This document shows, in pieces, positions 28,237 through 37,180 of a stretch of DNA of 64,000 bases (positions within the stretch are counted from its first letter, which is position 1; every line of letters begins with the position of its first letter). The DNA is from Solidesulfovibrio magneticus RS-1. GTDB taxonomy: Bacteria; Desulfobacterota; Desulfovibrionia; Desulfovibrionales; Desulfovibrionaceae. The stretch lies in assembly GCF_000010665.1 (NCBI RefSeq), contig NC_012796.1, positions 3,253,501 to 3,317,500 of the forward strand, read 5' to 3'. A model generated the notes under the pieces. It was given only the letters and a program-made list of their open reading frames with translations, searched no databases and was not told where the DNA came from. The position numbers and the translations under genes are program-made.

Positions 28237-30840
28237 ATGACGGATTCCGAAAAGACCAGCAGGAGGATTGAATCGCAACTCGTCAACTTCGCTCAAACAC
28301 CGATTCACGACAAGGGCTTATTCCAAATTGTTTTAAGCTGTTTGCCCATGCCTTATCTACTTGTTGATGTCGACGAGCGAGTCATTCAAACGAATCAAGC
28401 TTGCCTTGACATGCTAAAAATTGATGGATCTGTGGAATCGTGCTATGAAAAAAAGTTAAGCGAAGTCTTTTACAACGACCCTATGCACCCAACTGTCGTA
28501 GGCAAGAGTATTTCAGAAAATAAAATATTTAGAGACATAGAAGTTCACACTATAGATCGCCATGGGTCTGAACTACAAATCGTTGCAAACGTTTTTCCCC
28601 TCTATGACTTGAACAGCACTTGCATAGGCGGCATGTGCATCTATGTCGACACCACTGAACGCAAGAGAACAGAGGAAGCTCTTGAAAGACGATTAGTGGC
28701 GCTTACGCGCCCACTTGACGGCTCTGAGGGAGTCCAATTTGAGGACATGTTCAATCTGGTCGATATCCAACGCCTCCAAGATGAATTTGCCAATGCCACG
28801 CGTGTAGCGTCTATTATTACCCGACCCGATGGAACGCCCATTACTAATCCGAGCAATTTTTGCCGGTTGTGTAGAGATATTATCCGTAGTACAGAAAGAG
28901 GTAGGGCCAATTGCTTTCGTTCAGATGCCATGCTTGGAAAGCTATCGACTTCAGGACCAACCATTCGACCGTGTATGAGCGGAGGATTGTGGGACGCCGG
29001 AGCAGGCATTTCTGTTGGCGGACGCCACATTGCTAACTGGCTGATCGGCCAAGTGCGCGATGTAAGCCATACTGAAAAGCAGATGCGCGATTATGCAAAA
29101 CGGATCGGGGCCGACGAAGACGAAGTGGTTGAGGCTTTCCAGGATGTTCCGAGCATGACCACAGAGCGTTTCAGGCAAATTGCGCAAGTCCTTTTTACCC
29201 TGACAAAACAACTCTCTTCAATGGCATACCAAAATGTTCAGCAGGCTCGATTCATTTCTGATCGCAAGCGGGCAGAAGATGCCGTCAAGCTAAGTGAAGA
29301 ACGCTTTAAAAAATTATTCGACAACGTTGATTCCGTGGCTGTCCAGGGCTATGACCGTAACAGGAAAGTTATTTACTGGAATAACGCCAGTGAAAAAATT
29401 TATGGATACAAACAAAACGAAGCCATTGGTGTTCATCTTGAAGACTTAATAATACCTCCGGATATGCGGCTTCATGTCGTCGAAGCCATCCGTCAATATG
29501 CAGAGGAAGGCAAGCCCATCCCGGCTGGTGAATTGCACCTGATGCGCAAAGATGGGACATCAGTCCCAGTCTATTCAAGTCATGTCATGCAAACCACGAG
29601 CAAAGGTGACATTGAACTATTTTGCCTTGATGTCGATCTAACAGAGCTAGATGTTGTAAGGAAAGAATTGATATCAGCAAAGGACAAGGCTGAAGCATCG
29701 AGCATGGCAAAGAGTGAATTTCTTGCAAACATGAGTCATGAGATTCGTACGCCACTAAATGGCATCCTGGGCATGCTTCAACTTCTTGAAACAACAACAA
29801 TAAGTGACGAGCAAAAAGAATATCTCCTTGGAGCGATCAAGTCTTCCAAGAGGTTGACACGACTTCTGTCTGACATACTTGACTTATCAAAAATTGAATC
29901 GAAACGCACCACCATTGATCAAGTTGAATTTGACATAGAAGAGGTTGTCCGATCAGTTTCTGAAGCGTTTTCGATTTCAATCAAAGAAAATGGACTATCT
30001 TTCAGGACAGTTCTTGACAACAATATTCCTCGGCGACTAATTGGCGACGAAACACGAATGAGGCAAATACTATTCAATATTGTTGGGAATGCTATAAAGT
30101 TCACTCCTACTGGAAAAATTGAAGTGGAACTGTCACTTCTTTCGCATCACACCAACAAGTCATGTCGCGTTCTTGTGTCTGTAGCCGACACGGGGATAGG
30201 AATTCCCGCCGACAGATTGAAGGATATCTTGGAGCCATTTACACAGGTGGATGGCTCATATATTCGATCAAAACAAGGTGCAGGTCTAGGTCTAGCAATA
30301 GTCAGAAAACTTGTTGCGCTTTTAGGTGGCAATATTTGCATAGATAGCGAGCTAGGTGCGGGGACAACTTTCTATGTTGTATTTAATTTTCAATGCACGA
30401 CCGAATCGTTTGCCGCAATAGACAAATATGGTCCTGCATCAAGGGAGAGAGTTAATTTAAATTATAATATTCTCGTTGTTGAAGACGAACAAATAAACAG
30501 AATCGTTACCTGCAAGATTCTAAACAAGATTGGCTGCAAAACGGCAACGGCCGTCGATGGGCAGGGGGCGCTAGATATGCTTGCTCATTCTGATTATGAT
30601 TTAATTTTGATGGATATCCAGATGCCAATCATGGACGGTGTTGCTGCGACAAAAGCCATAAGAAGCCTTCCAAGATTTCAATCAAAGTCAAAGATTCCGA
30701 TAATAGCAATGACCGCGCATGCAATGCTAGGGGACCGGAAATCATTCTTGGCTGCGGGAATGGATGACTATGTAGCCAAACCATTTAAGAACACGGAGCT
30801 TATTGAGGCGATCATGAGGGTAAAGGGAAAAGAATTATAA
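28237..30840 (+). CDS. Cytosolic hybrid histidine kinase, PAS-PocR-PAS-HisKA-HATPase-REC
   Basis: An 867-residue protein without membrane segments. The order is PAS (about 28-140), PocR domain (about 170-335), second PAS (about 352-470), HisKA with His501 in FLANMSHEIRTPLNG, HATPase with [10 protein letters not shown] and DTGIGIP, and a C-terminal receiver with VVEDEQINR and LILMDIQMPIMDG. PocR domains are small-molecule sensors. This one has Cys209, Cys212, Cys226 and Cys246, a possible metal or redox site. No output domain is present, so an external HPt or regulator is needed. The 3' end touches a small ORF (TAATG). Confidence 0.92.
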   Translation: MTDSEKTSRRIESQLVNFAQTPIHDKGLFQIVLSCLPMPYLLVDVDERVIQTNQACLDMLKIDGSVESCYEKKLSEVFYNDPMHPTVVGKSISENKIFRDIEVHTIDRHGSELQIVANVFPLYDLNSTCIGGMCIYVDTTERKRTEEALERRLVALTRPLDGSEGVQFEDMFNLVDIQRLQDEFANATRVASIITRPDGTPITNPSNFCRLCRDIIRSTERGRANCFRSDAMLGKLSTSGPTIRPCMSGGLWDAGAGISVGGRHIANWLIGQVRDVSHTEKQMRDYAKRIGADEDEVVEAFQDVPSMTTERFRQIAQVLFTLTKQLSSMAYQNVQQARFISDRKRAEDAVKLSEERFKKLFDNVDSVAVQGYDRNRKVIYWNNASEKIYGYKQNEAIGVHLEDLIIPPDMRLHVVEAIRQYAEEGKPIPAGELHLMRKDGTSVPVYSSHVMQTTSKGDIELFCLDVDLTELDVVRKELISAKDKAEASSMAKSEFLANMSHEIRTPLNGILGMLQLLETTTISDEQKEYLLGAIKSSKRLTRLLSDILDLSKIESKRTTIDQVEFDIEEVVRSVSEAFSISIKENGLSFRTVLDNNIPRRLIGDETRMRQILFNIVGNAIKFTPTGKIEVELSLLSHHTNKSCRVLVSVADTGIGIPADRLKDILEPFTQVDGSYIRSKQGAGLGLAIVRKLVALLGGNICIDSELGAGTTFYVVFNFQCTTESFAAIDKYGPASRERVNLNYNILVVEDEQINRIVTCKILNKIGCKTATAVDGQGALDMLAHSDYDLILMDIQMPIMDGVAATKAIRSLPRFQSKSKIPIIAMTAHAMLGDRKSFLAAGMDDYVAKPFKNTELIEAIMRVKGKEL

Positions 30841-31070
30841 TGAGTCTGTTCAGCAAGTTCAAAGTCCGGCTCAGCCCAAAGGGGGTGGGGCTAGGATCGC
30901 GTCCGCGTTTGGACATGTACTCCTTGCATCTGATGGCAAGAGACGCTCTCCGCCGGGCCGGGCTAGATGCGCGTGCAGAAGAACTGCACCATCGCGCCCT
31001 TGGTGTGTGGTGCCTTTGGGTTAATGATTGAGTTAGTGGAAGATTTTGTGGAACTGAGGTGGCCGCAGAT
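30840..31070 (+). pseudogene. Frameshifted copy of a small conserved hypothetical gene
   Basis: The ATG overlaps the stop of the kinase gene. The frame encodes YSLHLMARDALRRAGLDARA and EELHHRALG, then runs into an early stop at 31031. In the +1 frame the sequence continues as AFGLMIELVEDFVELRW, exactly where the related gene at 31099 has SFHEMLTLVLEYVDV. A frameshift near 30999-31015 therefore broke an approximately 75-residue protein, a tandem relative of the next gene. The function is unknown. Confidence 0.6.
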
Positions 31071-31098
31071 ATCACACTCAAGCAAACAAATTTATGCG

Positions 31099-31290
31099 AT
31101 GAAAAAAACTACCATAATCTTCCGCCATAGTGGTAATCCTTACGATCTCTACTTAATTACCATGGCAGCATTGCGCAAGGACGGTCTCAAGGATCAGGTG
31201 CGAGAACTTCAGAAGCGAAGTCTGGACGCTCAGTCATTCCACGAAATGCTGACCTTGGTGCTGGAATACGTTGACGTGGACCAAGTATAG
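31099..31290 (+). CDS. Small conserved hypothetical protein, tandem paralogue
   Basis: A 63-residue protein that I cannot assign a function. The core LYLITMAALRKDGLKDQVRE followed by LQKRSLDAQS and LVLEYVDVDQV parallels the broken copy just upstream, so the two arose by duplication. It is helical and charged, with no signal peptide. ATG 31099 is the likely start, as the frame beyond belongs to the shifted tail of the first copy; no strong ribosome site is visible. Confidence 0.5.
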   Translation: MKKTTIIFRHSGNPYDLYLITMAALRKDGLKDQVRELQKRSLDAQSFHEMLTLVLEYVDVDQV

Positions 31291-31484
31291 GAGACGTCGT
31301 CAGTGTCGAGGGCAATCCGTCACCGTCGCTGACGCTATTACCTAACCGGGGATACGACTCCAACGCGTTTATCGTCAGTGATTGCCTTTATCTGGCTGCA
31401 ATTATACGGCTATTGTGAACAGCTCACAGTCTTGTGATATGCAATTATTTATAGATGAATATAAATTATCTAAATACAATAACA

Positions 31485-32561
31485 TTACCATTCAGGATCT
31501 ATAGTTGTCACTCCAAACAGTGCTACATTATTTTTACCAGTTCCTTTGACGTCATACATGGCTTTGTCCGCACAATTTAAAAGATCATCGGACGACATCC
31601 CAACTTGATATTCAGCAACACCAATAGATACTGTAAACCGAATGGAATTTTCCGCTAGCTTTCCATTAAGCCGTGGCCTAAATTCATAATTTTGAACTGC
31701 CAAGCGTATTGCGTCAGAGTGTAGCAAGGCTTCGTCAACAGAAACATTACATACAACAACTAGTTCATCTCCACCATATCGCGCAGCAAACCATCCAAAC
31801 TTTTCGGAATGCGCACTTATAATTTTAGCCAAAGTCCTCAAGACATCATCACCAACCTGATGCCCATGTGCATCATTTACCTGTTTAAAGTTGTCAATAT
31901 CGAGCATCAAAAGAGCAAGGGAATTATTGTCTGTCTGATTTTGCTGGATAGCACTCTTTAGGTATGATTCTAGATATCTGCGATTATGAAGTGGCGCAAG
32001 GAGCGGATCAACATTAACAGTTTGCTCAAGAAGCCGAGCTTTTCTTTCCCACTCATTAGCCTTTTCCCTGTAATGCATTAACATGTTTTTCAGCAAACCT
32101 TTCAGCCTAGGCCTTAGAGCGTCCAAGTCTTCAGAATCCGAAAGTATTTCCAAGGTATCACGACCAAACGTATTTATCAATTTTCCACGTTCTTTTTCTG
32201 ACATCAATGATTCATCAAGGAACTCATTGACAACTGATGCCAAAGAAGACGTGATCTTCTTTTGCGACTCAAGCTTTTCTTCAGCCGAGACCGTCACCTG
32301 ATTGTTTGCTATAAAACCTTCAAGGTCATTAACAATCTGCTCAAAATGTTGAGGCGATGGATCTTTTTTCGACAACCTCTCAAACACATTTCGTTGCATT
32401 GCGGATTTCTGTTCATCAGTAAAAATTGAAAAGTTTGCAACCAAGTTCCTGACAAACAGGACAACAGCAAGCCATGACGGTTTACTTCCACATCCAATCC
32501 TATGCATTTCGGAGCATAATTTTTTAATCGCGCACGAGTCACTTGGACAGTTATTCGACAT
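31485..32561 (-). CDS. GGDEF-domain diguanylate cyclase
   Basis: A 358-residue soluble protein. The N-terminal helical region of about 185 residues carries Cys7-type residues near the start (PSDSCAIKKLC). A GGDEF domain follows, with LDIDNFKQVNDAHGHQVGDD and the active-site loop YGGDEL. The Asp of GHQVGD is kept, as in c-di-GMP synthases. The RxxD inhibitory site is absent in front of the loop. AGGAAGGAT precedes the ATG. It lies 230 bp downstream of the heme MCP on the same strand and could share its transcript, which would put a c-di-GMP producer under a cyclic-dinucleotide riboswitch. Confidence 0.9.
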   Translation of the reverse strand: MSNNCPSDSCAIKKLCSEMHRIGCGSKPSWLAVVLFVRNLVANFSIFTDEQKSAMQRNVFERLSKKDPSPQHFEQIVNDLEGFIANNQVTVSAEEKLESQKKITSSLASVVNEFLDESLMSEKERGKLINTFGRDTLEILSDSEDLDALRPRLKGLLKNMLMHYREKANEWERKARLLEQTVNVDPLLAPLHNRRYLESYLKSAIQQNQTDNNSLALLMLDIDNFKQVNDAHGHQVGDDVLRTLAKIISAHSEKFGWFAARYGGDELVVVCNVSVDEALLHSDAIRLAVQNYEFRPRLNGKLAENSIRFTVSIGVAEYQVGMSSDDLLNCADKAMYDVKGTGKNNVALFGVTTIDPEW

Positions 32562-32791
32562 ATCCTTCCTCTACAAAGTAGCGATTCGAAAATATATTCA
32601 TTAACCCAAACACACTGTCTGCACAAGTACAGTAGCCCGGCAATACTTAACTCGTCGAGACCGCCAGAGGGAGGCCTACATCAGCCAATATGCCGCCAAT
32701 GGACAGCTAACGAGACAGTGGCTAGCCTGCCATCAAGTTGCCAAAGAAATGTGCTACCATTTCGCTAAATATAAAATATACGTCAAAACAG

Positions 32792-34837
32792 CTAACAACC
32801 CAGAGCTTTGAGTTTATCATTACACGCTCCTCCTCGCAATTTCTCAATTAGTCGAGCCAAGACTTGAGATTGTTCTGACAGAGCAGCCACTGAACGAGAA
32901 GAGTGCTGCATGGTTTCACTCATCTCTGTTGAAATCGTTTCGATATGCGAAATTGATCGACTAATTTCGTCGCTAGAGGCAGACTGCTGTTCAGCTGCTA
33001 TAGCGATTGAGCGCACTTGATCTGAAGTGGCGTTAACCATGGCGACAATCTCATCAAGGGCCTTACCAGAGCGGTCGGCAAGGGCCGTGGCCTGGGCAAT
33101 TTTCTCTACCGCGACGTTGACATGCCCCACATTGTTTTTAGCAACCTCTTGGACGCCGTAGATGGCCTGAGCCACTTCCTTGGTGGTGATCATCGTTTTC
33201 TCGGCAAGCTTGCGCACCTCATCAGCGACTACAGCAAAGCCACGACCAGCATCGCCAGCTCTAGCGGCCTCAATCGCTGCATTGAGTGCCAATAAGTTGG
33301 TCTGGTCTGCAATGTCGGAAATAACTTCTAAAACGCGACCAATCTCTTCAGCTTTCTTGCCGAGCACAGTCATATCTGCCTTTAGTTCTCCGGCTTGGCG
33401 TTCTACCTCAGTGATGCTATTTACTACATGAGCGACAACTTCACCGCCTTCCTTCGCTTTTATGCGCGCTTGATCTGAAGTCGTGGCCGCATTGGATGCA
33501 TTTTTGGCTACCTCCAGCACAGCGGTATTCATCTCTGTCATCGACGTTGCTGTTTCAGACACGTGACGGGCTTGTGATTGTGCTCCGTGGCTGGCATGGT
33601 CGATTTGTTCGTTAAGTTCTTCAGACGCACCGTTAACCACGTCCGCGACGTGAGCGGTCTCCTCAGCTATGCGAAGAAGTGTTTGCTGTTGTTCTAGCAT
33701 GAGTTGTTTTGCACTTTCGTCTGCCGTCATGTCGATCATAATGCCGATAACTCCAGCGACATTACCATTGGCGTCAAAAAGTGGAGAAATAGAGTAGTTT
33801 AACGGCACATCCTGACGGCCTGGACGGGTGATAACTAGCCTGCCTGTCAATGGCCTACGCTCGGCCACTACAGTAGAAGTTATGGTTTCTCGTTCTTCAC
33901 CATAAAAAGCGGTAGCCACATTAATAGTTCCAATTCGAGATTGATCGAGCATTAATATGTCAGAAAGAACTTTATTGCAGTAATTAATTATGTTTTTTGT
34001 GTCGCAAGTAAAAAAAGGAACAGATATCCCATCTAGAACACTTTTTTGATACTGAATTTGATCTTTAATAACCCCCACAGTGGCCGACAAGTTTGCAGCC
34101 AACCGTGCCAGTTCGTCATTTCCACTCACTTGAAAAACAGCACTAAAATCACCTGATCCAACCGCATCACTCGCCCTCGCAAGAACACCTACCTTCTTAA
34201 TTACAGATTGCTTCATAAATAAAATCAAACAGCCAAGTAGGCCCGTCATTGAAGCAAGCGAAATAATAGCAGTATAAACTTTAAAATCGTTCACGGAATC
34301 AAAGCTAGTTGTAACATCTTGAGTCATAATTGTAGCACCCAAAATAGGTGCGCTCTTCCCATGGCAGTGATAACAAGACGGCTCATTCATAATGCTTTTA
34401 GCCTCAAAAAATATCGGCTTCTCTCCAACATGAAGAACCGCTGTTTCAACCCCTTTTTTTTCAAGAACTTTAGAGATTATTGCATCCGCACCTCCAGAAG
34501 CATAAACTTCGCGGATATTTTTACGAATTTGTGAGTCAATTGTGCTGTAAGTAATTATTCCACGAAAGTCGCTCACTGACATGTTAACTCTCTTGAATTC
34601 ATGGGCTATATCCTTGAACTTTTGCTTGGTCATCTCATCGTTACCTTCAGCCATAGGCGTCATCATAGCTAACCGCGCCATCCGTTCCAAGCGCGAACAG
34701 GCTAAAGTCATTTCAGCAATAACCCCATTTTCTTGAAGCCTTGCAGAAACAAAAAACAGACTTATAAAAAATATGGTTGCGAGAAAACTCATCAAGACGA
34801 CTATCTTGGCATTAAGGGATCTTTTTAAAAAATTCAT
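32792..34837 (-). CDS. MCP with periplasmic heme-c sensor (DcrA-like)
   Basis: A 681-residue receptor. TM1 is at about 11-32. The periplasmic DUF3365/Tll0287-like domain contains a covalent heme motif CYHCH (Cys155-His159). TM2 is at about 187-207, then come HAMP, a PAS module (about 265-375) and the MCP domain with [19 protein letters not shown]. DcrA of Desulfovibrio vulgaris is the known precedent for a heme-c MCP that senses oxygen or redox state. AGGAGGG precedes the ATG. The tetraheme cytochrome gene ends only 22 bp upstream, so the two are cotranscribed and may interact in the periplasm. Confidence 0.92.
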   Translation of the reverse strand: MNFLKRSLNAKIVVLMSFLATIFFISLFFVSARLQENGVIAEMTLACSRLERMARLAMMTPMAEGNDEMTKQKFKDIAHEFKRVNMSVSDFRGIITYSTIDSQIRKNIREVYASGGADAIISKVLEKKGVETAVLHVGEKPIFFEAKSIMNEPSCYHCHGKSAPILGATIMTQDVTTSFDSVNDFKVYTAIISLASMTGLLGCLILFMKQSVIKKVGVLARASDAVGSGDFSAVFQVSGNDELARLAANLSATVGVIKDQIQYQKSVLDGISVPFFTCDTKNIINYCNKVLSDILMLDQSRIGTINVATAFYGEERETITSTVVAERRPLTGRLVITRPGRQDVPLNYSISPLFDANGNVAGVIGIMIDMTADESAKQLMLEQQQTLLRIAEETAHVADVVNGASEELNEQIDHASHGAQSQARHVSETATSMTEMNTAVLEVAKNASNAATTSDQARIKAKEGGEVVAHVVNSITEVERQAGELKADMTVLGKKAEEIGRVLEVISDIADQTNLLALNAAIEAARAGDAGRGFAVVADEVRKLAEKTMITTKEVAQAIYGVQEVAKNNVGHVNVAVEKIAQATALADRSGKALDEIVAMVNATSDQVRSIAIAAEQQSASSDEISRSISHIETISTEMSETMQHSSRSVAALSEQSQVLARLIEKLRGGACNDKLKALGC

Positions 34838-34859
34838 ACGCCCTCCTAGAAAGCGTCAA

Positions 34860-35318
34860 TTAATGAGCGCCAGCGTATTTGAGAGGTTTAAATCCAAAGG
34901 ATCTAACCCGCTCTTCATTGTGGCAAACTTTGCAACTCTCTAAAGTTGGATTGCGGACAATTAATTTAGCATCTCCTCCCGAGTTGACGTGGGAAGAGCC
35001 GGGGCCATGGCAGACTTCGCAGCCTGAATTAGCTAGCTCTGGAGTCTTTTCAATCGAAACAAACCCCCCAGGCCTCCCGTATCCTGTAGTATGGCAGCCG
35101 TAGCACTCGACAAGCTCTAGAGGGGTAAGTTTATCTGCCAATATTTTAATACTTTTGTATGAACTTGCTTTTTTTGCATAACTATTGTAAGATTTAAATT
35201 GATCGGAATGACATTCGCCACAAGCCTTAGAACCAACAAAAATAGCCTCCTCTGCGAGGACTATCCCTGGAAAAAATAGGGATAACGCAGCCAATGCACT
35301 TAGAATAACATTCTGCAT
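34860..35318 (-). CDS. Periplasmic tetraheme cytochrome c (c554-like)
   Basis: A 152-residue protein with a Sec signal peptide (cleavage near Ala22) and four CxxCH heme sites: CGECH (33-37), CYGCH (72-76), CEVCH (100-104) and CKVCH (129-133). The spacing and CHGPGSSH resemble the cytochrome c554/multiheme family. It is probably a periplasmic electron carrier, or the redox partner of the heme MCP encoded next. GGAGGAGAG precedes the ATG. A riboswitch-like leader with a terminator lies in the 240 bp upstream. Confidence 0.92.
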   Translation of the reverse strand: MQNVILSALAALSLFFPGIVLAEEAIFVGSKACGECHSDQFKSYNSYAKKASSYKSIKILADKLTPLELVECYGCHTTGYGRPGGFVSIEKTPELANSGCEVCHGPGSSHVNSGGDAKLIVRNPTLESCKVCHNEERVRSFGFKPLKYAGAH

Positions 35319-35429
35319 TGATCTCTCCTCCGTTATCGAACCATGATTATGACTTAGGATTGTCCATCAAAGATCATCAAACATACACAACAATATGAAA
35401 ACGATATCATTTAAAGAAGCTAATTATTG

Positions 35430-35483
35430 AAAACAAAAACGCCATGATCCAATGACTAGCTAACCAGTCGAGGAGTCATGGCG
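35430..35483 (-). terminator. Intrinsic terminator, probable riboswitch expression platform
   Basis: On the minus strand CGCCATGA (35483-35476) pairs with TCATGGCG (35447-35440), followed by TTTTTGTTTT. A nested GACT/AGTC pair lies inside. The 5' arm begins directly at the 3' edge of the riboswitch-like aptamer, so the two folds can compete. It lies 112 bp before the cytochrome ATG. Confidence 0.75.
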
Positions 35484-35553
35484 GCTCGGCTGCCTCAACC
35501 GTGAGGCCCGTGGCTTTCCGTACGCACCCGCCTCACGACGGGGTTGGCTTTAC
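35484..35553 (-). promoter_or_regulatory. Candidate GEMM-I (c-di-GMP-I class) riboswitch aptamer
   Basis: Read on the minus strand from 35553, the elements follow the GEMM-I order. GTAAAGCCAACC comes first, then hairpin P2 (CCCGTC, GNRA loop GTGA, GGCGGG; 35542-35527). ACGGAAAGCCACGGGCCT follows, close to the consensus ACGCAAAGCCACGGGCCT. Then comes hairpin P3 (GCCTCA, CGGT, TGAGGC; 35507-35492) and AGCCGAGCC. Deviations are about five extra bases after P2 and a C-to-G change. By my alignment the ligand-contact base before GC in the first motif is A rather than G, a change seen in cGAMP-type relatives. The alignment is from memory. Confidence 0.6.
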
Positions 35554-35747
35554 AGACTTGTTTCAACGCTTGCATATCACCTTTGACAAACTTTTTCCAC
35601 CAAATACACACAGAACTGGCACTGAAAACCTCTCAAGCCACTGGGTGCTCACAAGGCGAAGCCACTCCGTGATCATCGTGGAGCCACCCAGGGGCACTCA
35701 TCCGGACCAATGCGCTAGGCATGTCCAAAATCGAAACGGAGACAGCA

Positions 35748-36226
35748 ATGCCGCTCTATGCCATACCCGGACAGAATCCGCTTGAAATTCGGCACCTGGT
35801 GCTTGATTACAACGGCACCCTGGCTGCGGACGGGACGCTTGTGACCAGAGTGCCGAACGATTGAGTGAAATTGCCGTCCCACCGCACAATCTGTTAATCC
35901 ACGTGGTCACCGCCGACACCATGGGCACGGTCAAGCGCCAGCTCCATGATTTACCCTGCGAGCTTTCCATCCTTGGCCCGGACAGGCAGGATAAGGCCAA
36001 GCTTGACTTCATTCAGGGCCTCGGGGTTGAGTAAGCGGTTGCCATCGGTAACGGTCAAAATGGCCACCTGATGATGGCCGCAGCCGCCTTGGGCATTGCG
36101 GTCATTGGGGAGGAAGGGGCGGCAACTCAGACGATCTTGACGTCCCGTGTGGTGTGCCGTGACATTATCTCCGCCTTGGATCTGCTGCTCAAACCCAAAC
36201 GACTCGCCGCCACCTTGCGATGTTGA
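35748..36226 (+). pseudogene. Broken COG4087-type HAD-family hydrolase gene
   Basis: The first frame reads MPLYAIPGQNPLEIRHLVLD then YNGTLAADG, with the HAD nucleophile DYNGT, and stops at 35864. Shifting frame near 35850 continues as ERLSEIAVPPHNLLIHVVTA then DTMGTVKRQL. A stop (TAA) interrupts GVE*AVAIGNGQNGHLM, and the sequence then runs on through ALGIAVIGEEGAA to the end near 36226. The whole corresponds to a soluble P-type-ATPase-like HAD protein of about 155 residues with one frameshift and one nonsense change. It is GC-rich, unlike the island around it. Confidence 0.75.
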
Positions 36227-36485
36227 TGGCCGACTGGGACATGCCGCCACATCTTGAGAGCAGTTACCCCCAGCCCGAGGACGTCGAAAATGGTAAATGA
36301 CGCATGGAGCGAGAACAGAACAGGGACCAGATTCACTGCCGAATCGGAGCCGTCCATGGGTGGCAACCATTTTCGCTGCCCTCTTCGCCCCCGGGGAACG
36401 CTGCTGAGTGATCCACAACCTGGAGCCAAGCTACACCCACCCAGATAATTTTTGTTCAGTTCTTCAGAACAATAGGACAATTTCG

Positions 36486-37040
36486 ATGCAAACCATGCCT
36501 GCCATGACCGCTTTACTTGCTGCTCACGCTTTTCATGATGATACAATACCGACTTTTGAACGGGTTACAGCTACTCAGATCCCATCATCTTGGACCAAAC
36601 TTCTTTGCGGAACATCAAGCATGACCATAGCATTATCAAAATGTTACGGCGAAGAAGTTGCTCTCACCCTACTCGGTGACGATATACTAGTCCCTGAAAA
36701 AATTTTAGACCGCGCTGTCGTTTTATCTGGTAGGCAGACTAAAAAACCATTTGCACTCGCTGGCCTCCGCATTCATTTAGAACGCTTCGCGCCACATGTT
36801 CGAGTTCGTTTTGTAGAAGCAGTCATCCCTTTCGGAAAAATACTACAAGAGGAAGGAATATCATTCACCTCGGAGCCTGCATGTTTCTTTCAGACATCAT
36901 CCAACGCTCTACTCTCTCGAGAACTAAAAATTTCTGAAGGAATAACGCTGTTCGGTCGAATGAACGACATCAAAAGCAACGAACGCATTCAAATTGCCGA
37001 AGTTGTTGAAATCTTAGTAGAGCCTCAATGCTTTGAGTAG
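36486..37040 (+). CDS. Chorismate lyase (UbiC)-like protein
   Basis: A 184-residue protein. Its central block LLCGTSSMTIALSKCYGEEV, the stretch DRAVVLSGR..FALAGLRIHLER, the motif FVEAVIPFGKI and the C-terminal IAEVVEILVEP follow the pattern of the UbiC/DUF98 chorismate lyase fold (GTSSMT, R-E strand, FARSVIP, final Glu). That family removes pyruvate from chorismate to give 4-hydroxybenzoate. The similarity is moderate and based on motif order. ATG 36486 has AGGA upstream. Neighbours are a pseudogene and a hybrid kinase, so the context does not explain it. Confidence 0.5.
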   Translation: MQTMPAMTALLAAHAFHDDTIPTFERVTATQIPSSWTKLLCGTSSMTIALSKCYGEEVALTLLGDDILVPEKILDRAVVLSGRQTKKPFALAGLRIHLERFAPHVRVRFVEAVIPFGKILQEEGISFTSEPACFFQTSSNALLSRELKISEGITLFGRMNDIKSNERIQIAEVVEILVEPQCFE

Positions 37041-37180
37041 ATGCGGCCCCCATAGTGAAAACGTGGACCAAGTTCGAAGCCGAGCCGGGTCCCGGCCAAG
37101 CACAACTGGCCCTTGACGTCCGATCCTTCCCAACGACGGTCGATGAACAGGTGGTGGTTAGTTGGTTCGTCCAAAAGACC

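Noticed and set aside
36127-36546. Minus-strand 139-codon frame
   Set aside because: Antisense to the HAD pseudogene remnant, Arg/Ser/His-rich, without features.
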